5,447 nt of DNA, taken from contig JAJYJL010000683.1 of assembly GCA_021789565.1 (NCBI GenBank), forward strand, positions 1 to 5,447, read 5' to 3'. Positions within the stretch are counted from its first letter, which is position 1; every line of letters starts with the position of its first letter. The translations under genes and the position numbers were made by a program. Origin of the DNA: Acidobacteriota bacterium (lineage in GTDB: Bacteria; Acidobacteriota; Terriglobia; UBA7540). Positions 1-5,023 of the stretch are shown one piece after another. The notes under the pieces were generated by a model. The model saw nothing but the letters and a program-made list of their open reading frames with translations, was not told where the DNA came from and made no database searches.

Positions 1-1
1 C

Positions 2-430
2 GTGGCCTTGCCGGAAAGTCCTTTTGATCCTGAACGGCAGCGGGCTGTTGTGGACGCGGTGGGGCGCCACCTGCAAGCCTCGCCGGGGCTCAGAACCCTG
101 GCGCCTGACGATCCTCACTACAAGGGAACTTACGCCGGGAATCAGGAAGAACGTGACGGCGCTTACCATCAGGGAACGGTTTGGGGGTGGCTGCTGGGGC
201 CGTTTGTCAAGGCGCATCTGAGGGTCCACAACGATCCTCGGGCCGCGGCATCATTCCTGGCGCCGATGAGCCATCACATACAGACCCATGGTCTGGGAAC
301 TCTCGGGGAAATCTTTGATGCCGACCCGCCCTTCCTTCCCCGAGGATGCATTGCCCAGGCCTGGACGGTGGGCGGAATCCTGGATGCGTGGGAAGAGACC
401 GCAACGCACCATTTGCCTGCGGGAAAATAG
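2..430 (+). CDS. Glycogen debranching enzyme, C-terminal part (GH133-type amylo-alpha-1,6-glucosidase), 5' end outside window
   Basis: The reading frame is open from the left edge to a TAG at 428-430, giving 142 residues; the first GTG is most likely an internal Val, so this is the tail of a longer protein. Hallmarks of the debranching-enzyme C-terminal (alpha/alpha)6 domain are visible: YHQGTVWGWLLGPF at residues 55-68, GEIFDADPP at 102-110 and PRGCIAQAW at 113-121. Family members remove alpha-1,6-linked glucose at glycogen branch points in the cytoplasm. Glu103 in GEIFD lies about as far from the C-terminus as the general base reported for yeast-type GDE, so it is a candidate catalytic residue; this is inference from memory. 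The last residues after AWEE are poorly conserved and look like a normal end. The gene converges on the CDGSH gene 69 bases away and has no obvious link to the respiratory genes. Family call is firm; the length of the missing part is unknown. Confidence 0.92.
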   Translation: MALPESPFDPERQRAVVDAVGRHLQASPGLRTLAPDDPHYKGTYAGNQEERDGAYHQGTVWGWLLGPFVKAHLRVHNDPRAAASFLAPMSHHIQTHGLGTLGEIFDADPPFLPRGCIAQAWTVGGILDAWEETATHHLPAGK

Positions 431-470
431 GGGCGAGCAACGTGCGGGCTGGATGCAGCGTGTAGCGGAG

Positions 471-491
471 TCCTCGGCTGCGGTCTGAGGA
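471..491. terminator. Weak hairpin between convergent genes, possible terminator
   Basis: TCCTCGG (471-477) pairs with CTGAGGA (485-491), including one G-U pair, around a 7-base loop. It lies in the 69-base gap between the convergent debranching-enzyme and CDGSH genes, where a shared bidirectional terminator would be expected. Neither side has a real T-run (the + side continues GTTGTTCCC), so intrinsic termination is doubtful. Confidence 0.25.
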
Positions 492-499
492 GTTGTTCC

Positions 500-742
500 C
501 TACGCGACCGTTGGCTTGGGTGCCGGAGGCGGCAGTGCGCGCGCCTTAATTTCAGACTGGAATCCTGCCCTCCTGTGGGCTCCGTCGCAAAAGGGTTTGT
601 TTTCCGAATGCCCGCAACGGCAGAGGCTGATTGTTGTACGGCCGGCAAGGTCAAATACCCCGCCTTCAGAATCGACGATTTCAAAGTCTCCTTCAATCCG
701 AATTGAGCCGTTACTGCGGACTGTAATTTTTGTTGCTGCCAA
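500..742 (-). CDS. CDGSH-type iron-sulfur protein (mitoNEET-like), 80 aa, TTG start
   Basis: Residues 41-56 read CRCGHSENKPFCDGAH, which fits the CDGSH signature C-x-C-x2-S-x3-P-x-C-D-G-A-H exactly. The expected 2Fe-2S ligands are Cys41, Cys43, Cys52 and His56. Such proteins carry a labile 2Fe-2S cluster and are thought to act in cluster or electron transfer. There is no signal peptide or membrane segment, so it should be cytoplasmic, unlike the membrane-anchored mitochondrial forms. Residues 1-40 are a short beta-rich lead-in and 68-80 a Pro/Ala-rich tail. I chose TTG at 740-742 because AGGAGG (748-753) sits five bases upstream; the in-frame ATG at 788-790 would add 16 residues encoded across that ribosome site and the likely promoter -10. 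Eighty residues is typical of bacterial single-domain members. It follows the HemJ gene by 155 bases on the same strand but probably has its own promoter. The exact partner is unknown. Confidence 0.9.
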   Translation of the reverse strand: MAATKITVRSNGSIRIEGDFEIVDSEGGVFDLAGRTTISLCRCGHSENKPFCDGAHRRAGFQSEIKARALPPPAPKPTVA

Positions 743-747
743 AGGTT

Positions 748-753
748 CCTCCT
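748..753 (-). promoter_or_regulatory. Shine-Dalgarno site fixing the TTG start of the CDGSH gene
   Basis: The minus strand reads AGGAGG-AACCT-TTG, a full-consensus ribosome binding site with five-base spacing to TTG at 740-742. The alternative upstream ATG (788-790) has no such site. This is the main reason for shortening the protein to 80 residues. Confidence 0.8.
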
Positions 754-761
754 GAACTGAA

Positions 762-790
762 AATATCTGTTGTAGCGGTGTCCGACTCAA
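762..790 (-). promoter_or_regulatory. Candidate sigma70-type promoter for the CDGSH gene
   Basis: On the minus strand TTGAGT (785-790) and GATATT (762-767) are separated by exactly 17 bases. Each matches four of six consensus positions. Transcription would start near 755, leaving a leader just long enough for the ribosome site at 748-753, and would exclude the in-frame ATG at 788-790. The match is moderate and read by eye. Confidence 0.4.
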
Positions 791-897
791 CGCCGGAATG
801 CGCCGCTGAGGTTGCTGACCCTAGAGCCGACCACGCCACCGTAATTTGCGACCTGCTGTAAGCCTCACCTGGCCTCTACTTAAATTTGCTTTGGCCA

Positions 898-1332
898 TCA
901 AAAAGGTTTGATCAGAACCATGATTAGAATGACGATGAACACCAGGGCGATTCCGCCGTGCAAGGCCATGCACTCTTTGCGCTTGAGTTGGATCTTGCCG
1001 GCGTGGAAGGCTCTGGCGCGGATGACCGTAATGGCATCCAGCACAATCAGGAACAACACCATCAACAGCTTCACGTGGAGCCACGCAGCGTGAAGGTAAT
1101 AGAGGGTGTTTGTGGAAATCAGAAAGAGGCCGGAAATAATGGCGATGAGCCCTCCCGGATGGACAATGCCATTGAACAGCTTTCGTTCCAGCCCGTCCAG
1201 AGCTTCATGGACCTCCGCGGAGGGGGACTCGGCATCGTACGCCAGAACATGAGTAACCACCAAAAGGCCTCCCATCCAAAAGACGATGCCCAGGATGTGA
1301 AATACAAGTGTCCACGCGAATAGAGTGTTCAT
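898..1332 (-). CDS. hemJ: HemJ-like protoporphyrinogen IX oxidase (UPF0093 family), 144 aa membrane protein
   Basis: The protein is small and almost wholly membrane-embedded, with four helices at about residues 5-27, 56-75, 84-105 and 124-141. It shows HemJ features: HILGIVFWMGGL (12-23) with His12 in helix 1, ERKLFNGIVHPGG (49-61), WLHVKL (84-89) with Lys88 in helix 3, and a terminal KPF. A helix-1 His and a helix-3 Lys are the residues reported as essential in cyanobacterial HemJ, and the length matches. HemJ oxidises protoporphyrinogen IX to protoporphyrin IX in the inner membrane, the step before ferrochelatase. The start is ATG 1330-1332, with GAGG at 1342-1345 nine bases upstream; the longer frame to 1416 adds unrelated polar sequence. 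It lies 258 bases after the DUF420 gene and fits the haem theme of the cluster. The main alternative is a general CopD/HemJ-like protein of other function, because the middle of the protein is divergent. Confidence 0.72.
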   Translation of the reverse strand: MNTLFAWTLVFHILGIVFWMGGLLVVTHVLAYDAESPSAEVHEALDGLERKLFNGIVHPGGLIAIISGLFLISTNTLYYLHAAWLHVKLLMVLFLIVLDAITVIRARAFHAGKIQLKRKECMALHGGIALVFIVILIMVLIKPF

Positions 1333-1468
1333 AATTGTTCGCCTCAGTGAGTCATTCAGAAACGGGAAATCCTCTCGAGAATCGCGGCCCCTTTCGCCCC
1401 ATTCCGCCGGTGCCACAACCCCTTATTGAAACACAAAACCTCGCGAAGATGACAGACTTCATTATTCC

Positions 1469-1487
1469 CTCAAACGTGGCATTTGAG
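1469..1487. other. Perfect 6-bp hairpin between DUF420 and hemJ genes
   Basis: CTCAAA (1469-1474) and TTTGAG (1482-1487) flank the 7-base loop CGTGGCA. It lies about 100 bases past the DUF420 stop in the 258-base gap before hemJ. In the direction of these genes it is followed by GGGAATAATG rather than a T-run, so it is not a clear intrinsic terminator. It may be an mRNA stem or a protein site. Confidence 0.3.
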
Positions 1488-1590
1488 TTTCTGGGGGGTT
1501 CCGGTTCACGTGAAGAGCAACCAGCGCAGATGGAAACCCGTTGGCGCGAGAGGGCGGCGAAGTCGGTCTTTCTGATTCTTCCGGGGCTTC

Positions 1591-2013
1591 TCACACGGGC
1601 CGGTAAAGATGGTAGAGCATCCAGTAGACCACCACGCCGGTGACCGAGACATAAAGCCAGATAGGCAGCGTCCAGCGGGCAATTCGTTTGTGAAGGGAAA
1701 AGCGCTCGCGCCAGGCTCGATACAGCGTGATCAATGCAAGGGGAACGACGACGGCGGCGAGGACAGAATGCGTTCCCAGCAGAGCGAGATAAAAGGTTCG
1801 AATTGCTCCGTGGCCCTGGAAGTAAACAATGCCACGCAGAAAATGGTCAGTCAGGTAAAAGACCAGGAAGACGGCTGAGGCAATAAACGCCGACACCATA
1901 CAAGTCTTGTGAGCCAGGGTCTGTTTCCTTCGGATGAAAACGTATCCCGTGGCTAGCAGCACGGCGCTGAGGGCATTGAGACAGGCTTCGATGGCTGGAA
2001 AACATGAAACCAT
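1591..2013 (-). CDS. DUF420 / CtaM-like cytochrome oxidase assembly membrane protein, 140 aa
   Basis: The protein matches the DUF420 pattern: a start resembling FPAIEACLNALSAVLLATGY (5-24), IRRKQTLAHKTCM (27-39), an FLVFYLTDH helix (49-57), LLGTHSVLAAVVVPLALITL (78-97), then HKRIARWTLPIWLYVSVTG (108-126) and a final VVYWMLY helix. Four transmembrane segments are visible, with conserved-looking His35, His57, His82 and His108 that could contact haem. Firmicute CtaM, in the same family, is needed to mature haem-A-type terminal oxidases, and this gene sits next to ctaB as expected for that role. The start is uncertain. ATG 2011-2013 fits the family's N-terminus but lacks a clear ribosome site; TTG 2062-2064 has GGGAGG only two bases upstream and would add 17 Pro/Arg-rich residues. 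The gene begins 126 bases after ctaB ends. Family call is strong; the precise biochemical role is not known to me. Confidence 0.85.
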   Translation of the reverse strand: MVSCFPAIEACLNALSAVLLATGYVFIRRKQTLAHKTCMVSAFIASAVFLVFYLTDHFLRGIVYFQGHGAIRTFYLALLGTHSVLAAVVVPLALITLYRAWRERFSLHKRIARWTLPIWLYVSVTGVVVYWMLYHLYRPV

Positions 2014-2139
2014 ATCAGGCCAAAGCGCGGACGGTGGCTCCGGCCTCTGCCGGTGATTTGCCAAAACCTCCCGATGACGATCGCGCTTGCCTAAGCCGTC
2101 CCCGCCTCAGAATCCGCAGGTCCGGGGAAGGTACGCCGC

Positions 2140-3075
2140 TCAGATCCAAACCTTGTCAAACATCATCAGGCCAAACACCAGCGGAAGGTAGAGGACGGAA
2201 GCCAGCACCAGGCGCCTTGCCAGCGCGTTGGTCCGGTTCCGCGCAAGACGCGCGCCGTGGAGCAGGAAATAAGACCCCAACACAGCGGTGCCAAACAAAT
2301 AGACTTTCCCGACCTGGCCGATCAGGGTTGGAACCATGCTCACCAGTACCAGGGCAACAAGGAAAGCGATGATCTGGCGGCTGGTCAGGCGGCCGTCCGG
2401 ATCTTCCGGCGGCAGCATGCGGAGTCCCGCCCGGGAGTAATCTTCACGATACATCCAGGCGATCGCCAGGAAGTGAGGAAACTGCCAGAGGAACAGAATT
2501 GAGTAGAGAACCAGTGACTCGGCGCTCAAGCTTCCGCGCGCCGCAGCCCATCCGATCAGCGGAGGCATGGCGCCCGGAAAAGCTCCGATCAGCGTGCAGA
2601 GGGCTGTCTTCTTCTTGAGCGGCGTGTAAATCAGCAGATAAGTGATCAGCGTCAACAACGCCAGAACACTGGCCAGCGGGTTGACTTGAACACACAGTAA
2701 TAAACCGCCGCTGATGGCCAGCAGGATGCCGAAAACGAGCGCTTCGACGGCCTTTATCCGCCCTGCCGGCAAAGGCCGGCGCGCTGTCCGGCGCATCGAA
2801 GCGTCGGACTTTCGCTCGATATATTGGTTCAGAGTTCCAGTTCCGCTTGCGACCAGCAGCGTTCCCAGCAGCGCATTCAGCAGCAGGGGAAGGTCGATGC
2901 GGCCGCGCAAGGCGACATAGTAGCCCGCCAGCGTGCTGATGACCACCAGGAAATTGACTTCGGGTTTGGTCAGCACCCAGTAATCACTGAATCTGCCAAG
3001 AAGGATTTCCCGGAAGCTTCTGGTTGCGGCGCCTGGGGCCGCATCCTGAGTTCTATTTTCTACTGCGGTACTCAT
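2140..3075 (-). CDS. ctaB: Protohaem IX farnesyltransferase (haem O synthase)
   Basis: This UbiA-family polyprenyltransferase joins farnesyl diphosphate to the vinyl group of protohaem to make haem O, the precursor of haem A, in the inner membrane. The first Mg-diphosphate motif is N83-x3-E87-x3-D91 within NQYIERKSDASMRRT (83-97), followed by RRPLPAGR (99-106). Glu in the second position is common in COX10-type enzymes. Other landmarks are LTKPEVNFLVVISTLAGYY (35-53), YTPLKKKT (150-157), GAFPGAMPPLIGW (164-176), WQFPHFLAIAW (197-207) and EDYSRAGLRMLP (211-222), the last two forming the second conserved loop. Eight to nine hydrophobic helices are visible and 311 residues is a normal length. 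The start is ATG 3073-3075, with only a weak AGAG about eight bases upstream; residues 1-30 are a polar lead. A 657-base gap separates it from subunit III upstream, and the DUF420 gene follows. No haem A synthase gene (ctaA/COX15) is adjacent. Confidence 0.95.
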   Translation of the reverse strand: MSTAVENRTQDAAPGAATRSFREILLGRFSDYWVLTKPEVNFLVVISTLAGYYVALRGRIDLPLLLNALLGTLLVASGTGTLNQYIERKSDASMRRTARRPLPAGRIKAVEALVFGILLAISGGLLLCVQVNPLASVLALLTLITYLLIYTPLKKKTALCTLIGAFPGAMPPLIGWAAARGSLSAESLVLYSILFLWQFPHFLAIAWMYREDYSRAGLRMLPPEDPDGRLTSRQIIAFLVALVLVSMVPTLIGQVGKVYLFGTAVLGSYFLLHGARLARNRTNALARRLVLASVLYLPLVFGLMMFDKVWI

Positions 3076-3300
3076 GTTGCAACTCTACTTGGCCCTTGAA
3101 TTCACGCTCCCCGCGGATCAGCAGGCTGCCAAACCTTGCCCTCGCCTGAAGAACCGAAAACGTGTTTGAATGCTGGCCAACTATCCGGAAAGCCACAGGG
3201 ATCGTCGTTATCGTCGTAGCGGAGAGATCCGGCTGCGGATGATCTTGCAATCAAACAAATTCCGTAGGAGCCTGTTATTCAGACCGGGTACGAAAAATAA

Positions 3301-3318
3301 TGCCAAATTGGCAATGCC
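3301..3318. repeat. Overlapping palindromes TGCC/GGCA/TGCC
   Basis: TGCCAAATTGGCA (3301-3313) is a perfect inverted repeat with 6-base arms and a single central base. The overlapping GGCAATGCC (3310-3318) is another, with 4-base arms. The central GGCA can therefore pair with either flanking TGCC. It lies about 225 bases upstream of ctaB and could be a protein-binding site or a switching RNA stem. Confidence 0.35.
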
Positions 3319-3367
3319 TTCTATTGCAAAACAAGGGTTTCGGAGCCCCATCCGAACTCGACTCATT

Positions 3368-3383
3368 CGCGGCATCAGCCGCG
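3368..3383. repeat. Perfect 6-bp hairpin CGCGGC-ATCA-GCCGCG
   Basis: The arms at 3368-3373 and 3378-3383 are exact complements around a tetraloop and are entirely G/C. It should fold stably in RNA of either strand. No T-run follows on either side, so it is not an obvious terminator. Confidence 0.4.
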
Positions 3384-3594
3384 CCAACTCCACTTCCCCA
3401 AAGTTTCTGAGTCGCGATCTCTTCTTCGCCCCAATCACCGGATCGCCCCTTTGGAACCGGGAAGCGCAGAAAGCACTTGGGAAGCACACCCTGAAAACGG
3501 CAGAAACCAGAATGGCCTGCACGAAAAGTTTTGGAGTGTGTTTGCCCGGGTAACCTGCTGAGGTCTGGTGGACCACAGTTGCCCCGCCCCAATG

Positions 3595-3626
3595 CTCAGG
3601 GCTGTGAACGCACAACTACGCCTGAG
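3595..3626 (-). other. Stem-loop at the predicted 5' end of a ctaB leader RNA
   Basis: CTCAGG (3595-3600) and CCTGAG (3621-3626) form a perfect 6-bp outer stem. Inside it TGTG (3604-3607) and CACA (3611-3614) form a second stem around AACG. On the minus strand it would begin about seven bases after the predicted start of transcription near 3633. A 5'-terminal hairpin of this kind can protect an mRNA or host a regulator; which applies here is unknown. Confidence 0.35.
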
Positions 3627-3639
3627 ATCGAAATTGTGT

Positions 3640-3660
3640 ATTCTACCATTAATTTGTCAA
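3640..3660 (-). promoter_or_regulatory. Candidate promoter reading towards ctaB
   Basis: The minus strand contains TTGACA (3655-3660), then TGG-TAGAAT (3640-3648). TAGAAT matches five of six -10 positions and the TG one base before it makes an extended -10. TTGACA is too close (nine bases) to serve as its -35; paired with CACAAT (3633-3638) instead, the spacing is 16. Either reading gives transcription from about 3625-3633 towards ctaB, with a leader of roughly 550 bases. Confidence 0.4.
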
Positions 3661-3732
3661 CTTGTGGAACTTCCTGCTCCACTTTGTTTTATTTGCCAGG
3701 GTTGCAGGGGCTTCATCACGCGGTGTGCGCGG

Positions 3733-4413
3733 TTACAGTTTTACCACGAGCAGGATGAGAAGACATATCCACAGGACGTCCATAAAGTGCCAGTAAATGG
3801 CCGTTATTTCGACAGCAATGCGCTTGCGTGGATTCAGAATGATTTTCCGCGTGCGGAAGACAAGATACAAAAGGGCAAGGATACCACCCAGGACATGCAG
3901 GCCATGAGCCGCCGTGAGAAGGTATAAGAAGGAACTGCTGGGGTTGGTGGTGATGTAAATCCCTTGTGCAGCCAGTTCTCGCCAGGCGACCAGTTGCCCT
4001 GAGATAAATGTGACCCCGAGGCCCGTTGTTATATACAGCCACCGGACGAATTGACTTGCCTCTTCTCTCCTTAGCGCCCTCTTCGAAAATTCAAACGTAA
4101 AGCTGCTCGCCACCAGAACCACCGTATTGAAATAGAGAAGTGGAGGTACGGCCGTGTGGACCCAGTTGCTCGATTCAGCCGCCCGCGCCACCATCACCAC
4201 GGTCAGCGCAAGAAATAGCATAGCGATCGAGACAATGGCGATCCAGATTGCAATTTTGTAGGCGCCCAGCGGCAAGGGGACGTTGGATGGTCCTCGATAT
4301 CCGCGCCCGCCCGGACCGTCGCCTCCGCCACGGCCGTTGTCGTCCCTTCCCGGCGGAGGGGCCGAGCCCCCCGGCGAATGTGGGTTCGCTGGGGTCAAGA
4401 CTTCTGATCCCAT
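3733..4413 (-). CDS. ctaE: Cytochrome c oxidase subunit III, five-helix form with Gly-rich N-terminus
   Basis: This is a haem-copper oxidase subunit III, the membrane subunit that packs against subunit I and stabilises proton uptake. Five helices are visible at about residues 51-76, 88-108, 125-147, 161-186 and 200-224, as in bacterial forms lacking the first two of the seven canonical helices. Signature residues are Glu108 in helix 2, AAHGLHVLGG (168-177) with His170 and His173, and IYWHFMDVLW (206-215). Residues 10-42 form a Gly/Pro/Arg-rich, probably disordered cytoplasmic tail. The start is ATG 4411-4413, with GGAG (4421-4424) seven bases upstream; the open frame continues to 4530 but adds unconserved basic sequence. 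The stop is TAA. It is the first gene of the minus-strand set, and subunits I and II are not adjacent: the next gene upstream is divergent. It may belong to a second or split oxidase locus. CoxC/CyoC naming is equally possible; the family is firm. Confidence 0.92.
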   Translation of the reverse strand: MGSEVLTPANPHSPGGSAPPPGRDDNGRGGGDGPGGRGYRGPSNVPLPLGAYKIAIWIAIVSIAMLFLALTVVMVARAAESSNWVHTAVPPLLYFNTVVLVASSFTFEFSKRALRREEASQFVRWLYITTGLGVTFISGQLVAWRELAAQGIYITTNPSSSFLYLLTAAHGLHVLGGILALLYLVFRTRKIILNPRKRIAVEITAIYWHFMDVLWICLLILLVVKL

Positions 4414-4630
4414 AAATTTGCTCCGTTCGCTAAGACTATCACGATGCGATGGGCGGGCGTCGCAGAAATTTGCGGCGGCGCATGATGCCTCTCTCTTTCT
4501 CTTTCGGAGGACGGCAACGGCCAAATCCACTTGCCAGCGGTTGAACCGGTGATATCATGACGGCACTGGCCCGGCGCGTCGTACTCGGCCAGGCAATTAG
4601 GCGCTTGGAGCGCAACCCCGGAAAAAAGTG

Positions 4631-4661
4631 CCCACTGAAGAATGGTGGGGATGAGGATCCC
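4631..4661 (+). other. Two mutually exclusive hairpins upstream of the M50 gene
   Basis: CCCAC (4631-4635) can pair with GTGGG (4645-4649), and GGGAT (4648-4652) can pair with ATCCC (4657-4661). The two stems share 4648-4649, so both cannot form fully at once. The second stem is followed by ATTTCTTGC, a weak T-rich stretch. The layout resembles a small attenuator, but stems of five pairs arise often by chance. Confidence 0.2.
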
Positions 4662-4686
4662 ATTTCTTGCAGACCGGTCATCTTCA

Positions 4687-4702
4687 TTGCTGTGAACAGC
4701 AA
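4687..4702. promoter_or_regulatory. Operator-like perfect palindrome TTGCTGTGAACAGCAA
   Basis: Two 7-base arms, TTGCTGT and ACAGCAA, are exact inverse complements around the two bases GA. It lies 111 bases before the M50 start and 273 bases before the subunit III start, in their shared divergent region. This is the form expected for a dimeric helix-turn-helix regulator. I do not recognise the regulator; the core CTGT-ACAG is LexA-like but the spacing is much shorter than in the E. coli LexA box. Confidence 0.45.
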
Positions 4703-4799
4703 GGAGCGGGGTGGCAAGTGGTGGCCGCAATAAACTGCCGCTCGATTCCGCTTTTCCAGCCTGCCAATTGCGCCTGAACGCTCAAACATCCTGCAGTTC

Positions 4800-4806
4800 A
4801 AGGAGG
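4800..4806 (+). promoter_or_regulatory. Strong ribosome binding site of the M50 protease gene
   Basis: AAGGAGG is followed by seven bases and then ATG at 4814-4816. The match to consensus is complete, so translation of the interrupted gene should still start efficiently here. Confidence 0.85.
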
Positions 4807-5020
4807 CAACACCATGGCAAGCGCCAAGAGCCGTTCCATCCACCTCTTCAATTTCAGAGGGATTGACGTTTTCCTGCACTGGTCGTGGTTCTTGGTTGGA
4901 CTGCTCGAGATTAACTGGAACGGCGGGAGATATTCTTCGCCCGTGTGGAATGTGCTGGAGTATCTGGCGTTGTTCCTGATCGTGATGCTGCATGAGTTCG
5001 GCCATGCCTTTGCCTGCCGC

Positions 5021-5023
5021 TAG
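5021..5023 (+). other. In-frame amber codon inside the M50 gene
   Basis: The TAG directly follows HEFGHAFACR and directly precedes GTG-GGC-GGC, which continues the family sequence. The debranching enzyme (428-430) and the CDGSH gene (500-502) both use TAG as their normal end, so TAG is read as stop in this genome. The GTG immediately after could in principle allow restart, but no ribosome site precedes it. Confidence 0.85.

Larger units (their letters stand above)
3076..3732. other. 657-base gap between subunit III and ctaB: no convincing gene, structured, possible long ctaB leader
   Basis: Frames of up to 135 codons exist on the minus strand, but they begin at TTG, lack hydrophobic or family motifs, and are rich in Arg, Ser and Cys as random frames are. 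No oxidase subunit IV or haem A synthase remnant is recognisable, although either could be expected in this place. What can be seen is a promoter-like element (3640-3660, minus), a hairpin at 3595-3626, a perfect 6-bp hairpin at 3368-3383, a three-half-site palindrome at 3301-3318 and a 9-base tandem pair at 3201-3218 (ATCGTCGTT/ATCGTCGTA). No tRNA-like sequence was found. Confidence 0.6.
4414..4813. other. 400-base divergent intergenic region between subunit III and M50 protease genes
   Basis: No gene is supported here; frames crossing it are antisense to the protease or extensions of subunit III. It must hold the promoters of both divergent genes, but I could not identify convincing -35/-10 pairs for either. 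Visible elements are an 18-base pure pyrimidine tract at 4488-4505, TGATATCA (4550-4557), two competing hairpins at 4631-4661 and a strong palindrome at 4687-4702. Confidence 0.6.

Noticed and set aside
1352..1594. 80-codon minus-strand frame between the DUF420 and hemJ genes
   Set aside because: No ribosome site, no motif, basic and low-complexity; it starts in the end of the DUF420 gene in another frame and looks like a chance frame.
3053..3250. 65-codon minus-strand frame overlapping the start of ctaB
   Set aside because: TTG start without a ribosome site, no family resemblance, and it overlaps the well-supported ctaB start.
3301..3330. Possible sigma54 promoter around TTGGCA...TTGCA
   Set aside because: The GG and GC elements are 14 bases apart instead of the 10 required between the -24 and -12 dinucleotides.
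3208..3615. 135-codon open frame on the minus strand between subunit III and ctaB
   Set aside because: It starts at TTG with only a weak ribosome site, has no recognisable domain or membrane segment, and its Arg/Ser/Cys-rich composition is that of a chance frame. A protein search with conserved hits would reverse this.
3664..3690. Hairpin GTGGA/TCCAC followed by TTTGTTTTATTT on the + strand, terminator-like
   Set aside because: No + strand gene ends near it, the stem has only five pairs with a nine-base loop, and on the minus strand, where subunit III ends, no T-run follows.
5021..5023. Pyrrolysine or reassigned TAG genetic code
   Set aside because: Two unrelated genes in the window end properly at TAG, and the expected residue at this place is Gln, which a simple CAG to TAG change explains.
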